This document shows, piece by piece, positions 61,882 to 64,000 of a stretch of 64,000 nt of DNA. The stretch spans positions 42,876 to 106,875 of the forward strand of contig NZ_JAQLFJ010000009.1 in NCBI RefSeq assembly GCF_028206795.1, written 5' to 3'. Each line of letters begins with the position of its first letter. Within the stretch, counting starts at the first letter, position 1. This DNA is from Collinsella aerofaciens. Its GTDB lineage: Bacteria > Actinomycetota > Coriobacteriia > Coriobacteriales > Coriobacteriaceae. Under the pieces are notes generated by a model. That model was not told where the DNA came from, ran no database searches, and worked only from the letters and a program-made list of their open reading frames with translations. The position numbers and the translations under genes are program-made.

Positions 61882-62366
61882 CACGACACCTGCCAATCGA
61901 ACGCGTTGTACTGATGCTCGATCTCGGCGATATGCCCGCCGCGAATGGTGACACCCACGGCATCGAAGCGAATCGCCTTGAGCGGATAATGTTCCATGAG
62001 ATAGCAACTTGCGATGCGGCGATAGCGGCGTTGCTTTCGGGCGTCCACAGCCTCCTCGGGAAAGACCCGCATGCTGCAATCCAGCGCAACGCGTCTGGTC
62101 TTGACCTCGGCCATCACCACGACATCGTCGAGCTCATCGAGCAGCACCAGATCGGCCTCGCCCTCGGAGCAACGATAACCCTGCTCCAGCAAGGTGTAGC
62201 CGCGCTCGTTAAAGTAGTCGATGGTGATCAGCTCGCCCAGCATGCCCAGCTCGCGGGGACTGAGCCCCTTGATAAACTCAGGCGTCATCGCCCCGCAGTC
62301 GAGCTCGCCATTTTCCCAACGCTCCTTGAGCTGCTGCGTCTTGCTCTTTTTGCTTGCGGCACTCAT
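61881..62366 (-). CDS. yraN: YraN/UPF0102 endonuclease-like protein
   Basis: 161 residues. Restriction-endonuclease-like core with E in LGELITIDYFNERGY, and GEADLVLLDELDDVVVMAEVKTRR, which holds the PD-(D/E)xK acidic residues and lysine. Enzymatic role is not established for the family. It leads the yraN-comM-dprA-trmFO-xerC operon; the AAAGGAG before the ATG at 62366 fixes the start. Basic N-terminus of about 20 residues. Its co-transcription with comM and dprA suggests work on transforming or recombining DNA. Confidence 0.88.
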   Translation of the reverse strand: MSAASKKSKTQQLKERWENGELDCGAMTPEFIKGLSPRELGMLGELITIDYFNERGYTLLEQGYRCSEGEADLVLLDELDDVVVMAEVKTRRVALDCSMRVFPEEAVDARKQRRYRRIASCYLMEHYPLKAIRFDAVGVTIRGGHIAEIEHQYNAFDWQVS

Positions 62367-62440
62367 GGGGTCTCCTTTCCCGCACGCTGCATTGCCCCGA
62401 TGATGAGGGCACCTTTCATGCGGGTAAGTACCGGAAGCAA

Positions 62441-62457
62441 ACCAAAAGCTGACCAAA
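62441..62457 (-). promoter_or_regulatory. TTTGGT-N5-TTTGGT box upstream of yraN
   Basis: ACCAAA at 62441 and 62452 on the plus strand (11 bp apart), 75-91 bp upstream of the yraN ATG, nearly the same position as at comEA. A degenerate third copy (TCAAAA) begins at 62463, again 11 bp further, but overlaps the rnhB terminator T-run. Confidence 0.6.
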
Positions 62458-62464
62458 TGCCGTC

Positions 62465-62508
62465 AAAAAACGGGCCGTACGCAGCAATGGTGTTGCATAC
62501 GGCCCGTT
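62465..62508 (-). terminator. Terminator after rnhB
   Basis: Perfect 11 bp stem AACGGGCCGTA/TACGGCCCGTT (62469-62479 with 62498-62508), inner pairs GCA/TGC, six T on the minus strand. 48 bp beyond the rnhB stop. Confidence 0.88.
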
Positions 62509-62529
62509 ACCAGCAAGTTTATAAAACCC

Positions 62530-62553
62530 CAGAGGTCCCTGTCTCCACAATTG
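62530..62553. repeat. Extragenic repeat, copy 2
   Basis: Second copy of the 24 bp repeat seen at 4421-4444 (CAGAGGTCCC ... CACAATT), lying between the rnhB stop and its terminator. Confidence 0.5.
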
Positions 62554-62555
62554 AC

Positions 62556-63344
62556 CTAGAAAAGGCGCTCAGTCTGCAGAAAGTTTCCGCAAAAGCTCAC
62601 GCGGTGCAGTGGACAAAGTCCATGTTTGCGAATGGCCTCGATATGCTCGGGGCTTGCATAGCCCTTCGACTCGGCCAGATGGTACTCGGGATACTCGGCG
62701 TCGTACTCGACCATCATCTCGTCACGCGTGACCTTGGCCATGATGGACGCCGCGGCGATGCAGGCGATTTTGGCATCGCCCTTCACCACATCGCGCTCGT
62801 TAGGAACGGCGCCCAAGGGGTTACCATCCATGAGGACGCAGTCGGGCTCAAGTCCCGTATCGGCCACGGCGCCCGCAACGGCAGTACGGATAGCACGGGC
62901 CATGCCCATTTCATCGATATCCTTCGGCGCGATATGGCAAAAACCGATTGCCGTCGCCACCTCGGCAATCTTCACTGAGAGCAACTCGCGGCGCGCGGGC
63001 GTGAGCTTTTTGGAATCGTTGATACCCCAGACGCGCGGCTCCATAGGAAGACAGACGGCGCATACCGTCAAAGGACCGGCCACCGATCCGCGGCCCACCT
63101 CGTCGACACCAACGACCACCCCATCGCCGCCAAGCTCATGCATAAGCTCGTACATGTCATTAACGCGCTCGCGCTCGGCAAGCTCTTTGTCATGGCGTTT
63201 GAGGGCGCGTTCACAAGCCTTGATCACCTGCTGGCGCGGGTCCTCGCGATAATGCTCCACGAGGGCGGGAATCTCCTCAAACGTAGCGCTCGCCAACTCA
63301 CCAGCAACCTGCGATGCCGAAACCGAGCTCGTCATGTTGGCCAT
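62556..63344 (-). CDS. rnhB: Ribonuclease HII
   Basis: Cuts RNA in RNA-DNA hybrids and single ribonucleotides in DNA. Catalytic Asp/Glu in GVDEVGRGSVAGPL (about residue 76) and LMDGNPLG; ASIMAKVTRDEMM and the basic GYASPEHIEAIRKHG follow. 262 residues, including an N-terminal helical extension of about 70 residues present in Gram-positive RNase HII. AGGAGGG precedes the ATG at 63344. Confidence 0.95.
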   Translation of the reverse strand: MANMTSSVSASQVAGELASATFEEIPALVEHYREDPRQQVIKACERALKRHDKELAERERVNDMYELMHELGGDGVVVGVDEVGRGSVAGPLTVCAVCLPMEPRVWGINDSKKLTPARRELLSVKIAEVATAIGFCHIAPKDIDEMGMARAIRTAVAGAVADTGLEPDCVLMDGNPLGAVPNERDVVKGDAKIACIAAASIMAKVTRDEMMVEYDAEYPEYHLAESKGYASPEHIEAIRKHGLCPLHRVSFCGNFLQTERLF

Positions 63345-63373
63345 ACCAGACCCTCCTTGCATGCAAATCAGAT

Positions 63374-63403
63374 AAAAAGAAGGGCCACCCGAAGGTGACC
63401 CTT
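63374..63403 (-). terminator. Terminator after rplS
   Basis: 10 bp stem with a TTCG tetraloop (minus strand AAGGGTCACC-TTCG-GGTGGCCCTT, one wobble), then CTTTTT. rnhB starts 30 bp beyond its left end. Confidence 0.92.
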
Positions 63404-63437
63404 GTGTCCAAACGAGCGGACAGACGCTGCGATCTTC

Positions 63438-63779
63438 TTAGCGCTTCTCGGGGATGCGAGCAGCCTTGCCCACCTTGTCGCGGAGGTAGTACAGCTTGGC
63501 GCGACGGACGCGACCATGACGAACGACCTCGAGCTTGGCGATCTTGGGGCTGTGAAGCGGGAAGGTACGCTCAACACCGACACCGAAGGACATCTTGCGG
63601 ACGGTGAAGGTCTCGCGGGCACCGGCGCCGGCCATGCGGATGACGTCGCCCTGGAAAACCTGGATGCGCTCGCGGTCGCCTTCCTTAATGCGGTAGTGAA
63701 CCTTGACGTTGTCGGCGACGCGAACCTGAGGAATGTCCTCGCGGATCTGCTGACGCTCGATTGCGCGGATGTAATCCAT
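63438..63779 (-). CDS. rplS: 50S ribosomal protein L19
   Basis: 113 residues beginning [17 protein letters not shown], with the L19 signature [28 protein letters not shown] lies seven bases before the ATG at 63779; the two codons open before it are not needed. Own promoter and terminator, so transcribed alone or with genes to the right of the window (trmD is usual there). Confidence 0.96.
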   Translation of the reverse strand: MDYIRAIERQQIREDIPQVRVADNVKVHYRIKEGDRERIQVFQGDVIRMAGAGARETFTVRKMSFGVGVERTFPLHSPKIAKLEVVRHGRVRRAKLYYLRDKVGKAARIPEKR

Positions 63780-63848
63780 GTGCAATTCCTTACTCTTCTA
63801 GAGGTGCCGTACCACCTTGGCCGGCACGTAGTTGAACAAACGTATTCG

Positions 63849-63876
63849 AGTATACACGCGCGGGTTTCTGCTGCAA
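63849..63876 (-). promoter_or_regulatory. rplS promoter
   Basis: -35 TTGCAG (63871-63876), 16-base spacer, -10 TATACT (63849-63854), about 70 bp before the rplS ATG. Confidence 0.65.
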
Positions 63877-63926
63877 GAACAATTTTTTACGCAAACAAAA
63901 AGACTAAACCCGCACATGATAACCCT

Positions 63927-63941
63927 TGATTATCATTTTCA
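63927..63941. promoter_or_regulatory. Fur-like box near the right edge
   Basis: TGATTATCATTTTCA differs at two positions from the 7-1-7 Fur palindrome TGATAAT-N-ATTATCA. The overlapping ATGATAA/TTATCAT (63916-63936) is a second, perfect short inverted repeat. The gene controlled would lie to the right of the window. Confidence 0.35.
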
Positions 63942-63949
63942 TTGCAACA

Positions 63950-63991
63950 GCCTCAGGACTCAGCGCAACGCGTTGCGCTGAGTCCTGAGGC
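63950..63991. repeat. 42 bp perfect palindrome
   Basis: The two 21-base halves, which begin GCCTCAGGACTCAGCGCAAC, are exact reverse complements with no loop. There is no T-run on either side. Possible terminator of a gene outside, cruciform, or protein site. Confidence 0.75.
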
Positions 63992-64000
63992 GCGAATCCG

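Overview
The window is about 60% GC chromosomal DNA from an actinobacterium of the class Coriobacteriia, most likely Collinsella or a close relative. Evidence: actinobacterial-type IHF (mihF) next to gmk-rpoZ, an actinobacterial SOS box (CGAAC-N4-GTTCG) at recA, the C-X2-C form of L28, an anaerobic AdhE, and the overall protein character. This is inference from family knowledge; no search was run. I find 59 protein genes, 56 on the minus strand and 3 (rpmB, adhE and a small kinase) on the plus strand. No tRNA, rRNA, CRISPR array or prophage is visible.

Layout from left to right, with operons read on the minus strand from high to low coordinates. 1-4.2 kb: a partial GHKL ATPase gene behind rny, then recA-recX. 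4.4-16.9 kb: cinA-pgsA-rimO, a YajQ-type gene, a RodZ-like gene, ftsK, rnj, pnp and rpsO; a 640 bp gap between rnj and pnp holds two long structured inverted-repeat elements. 17-28.5 kb: lepA-dusB-hemW-membrane DnaJ-dnaJ-mtaB-phoH-ybeY-dgkA-era-recO. 28.5-33 kb: rpsT, then comEA-comEC-holA. 33.2-35.7 kb: mihF-gmk-rpoZ-thiI. 35.9-41.2 kb: the pyrimidine operon pyrR-B-C-K-D-F behind an attenuator. 41.2-46.7 kb: divergent rpmB, a REP-associated (RAYT) transposase with inverted-repeat flanks, adhE with tandem LacI-type operators, and a small phosphotransferase. 46.8-57 kb: rpsB, tsf, pyrH-frr-uppS-cdsA-dxr-rseP-ispG-proS. 57.1-62.4 kb: yraN-comM-dprA-trmFO-xerC. 62.5-64 kb: rnhB, rplS, and a 42 bp perfect palindrome at the edge.

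The content is mostly core: translation and ribosome assembly, RNA decay (RNase Y, RNase J, PNPase), recombination, isoprenoid/undecaprenol/phospholipid supply, and pyrimidine synthesis. The most interesting system is regulatory. recA, comEA-comEC-holA and yraN-comM-dprA-trmFO-xerC, which carry genes for natural transformation (DNA uptake, DprA loading of RecA, ComM branch migration, recombination), share an upstream motif. It is a direct repeat of TTTGGT at exact 11 bp spacing, 75-130 bp before the first start codon, and I found it nowhere else between genes here. That geometry is typical of OmpR/PhoB-type response regulators, so I propose an undescribed competence/recombination regulon. Second are the paired elements between rnj and pnp. 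They share an 81 bp core in opposite orientations with compensatory stem changes, and each sits inside perfect inverted repeats of unrelated sequence. Other points are a DnaJ with a membrane tail, a site-2 protease with an inserted winged-helix-like segment, and a XerC whose start appears to be non-AUG.
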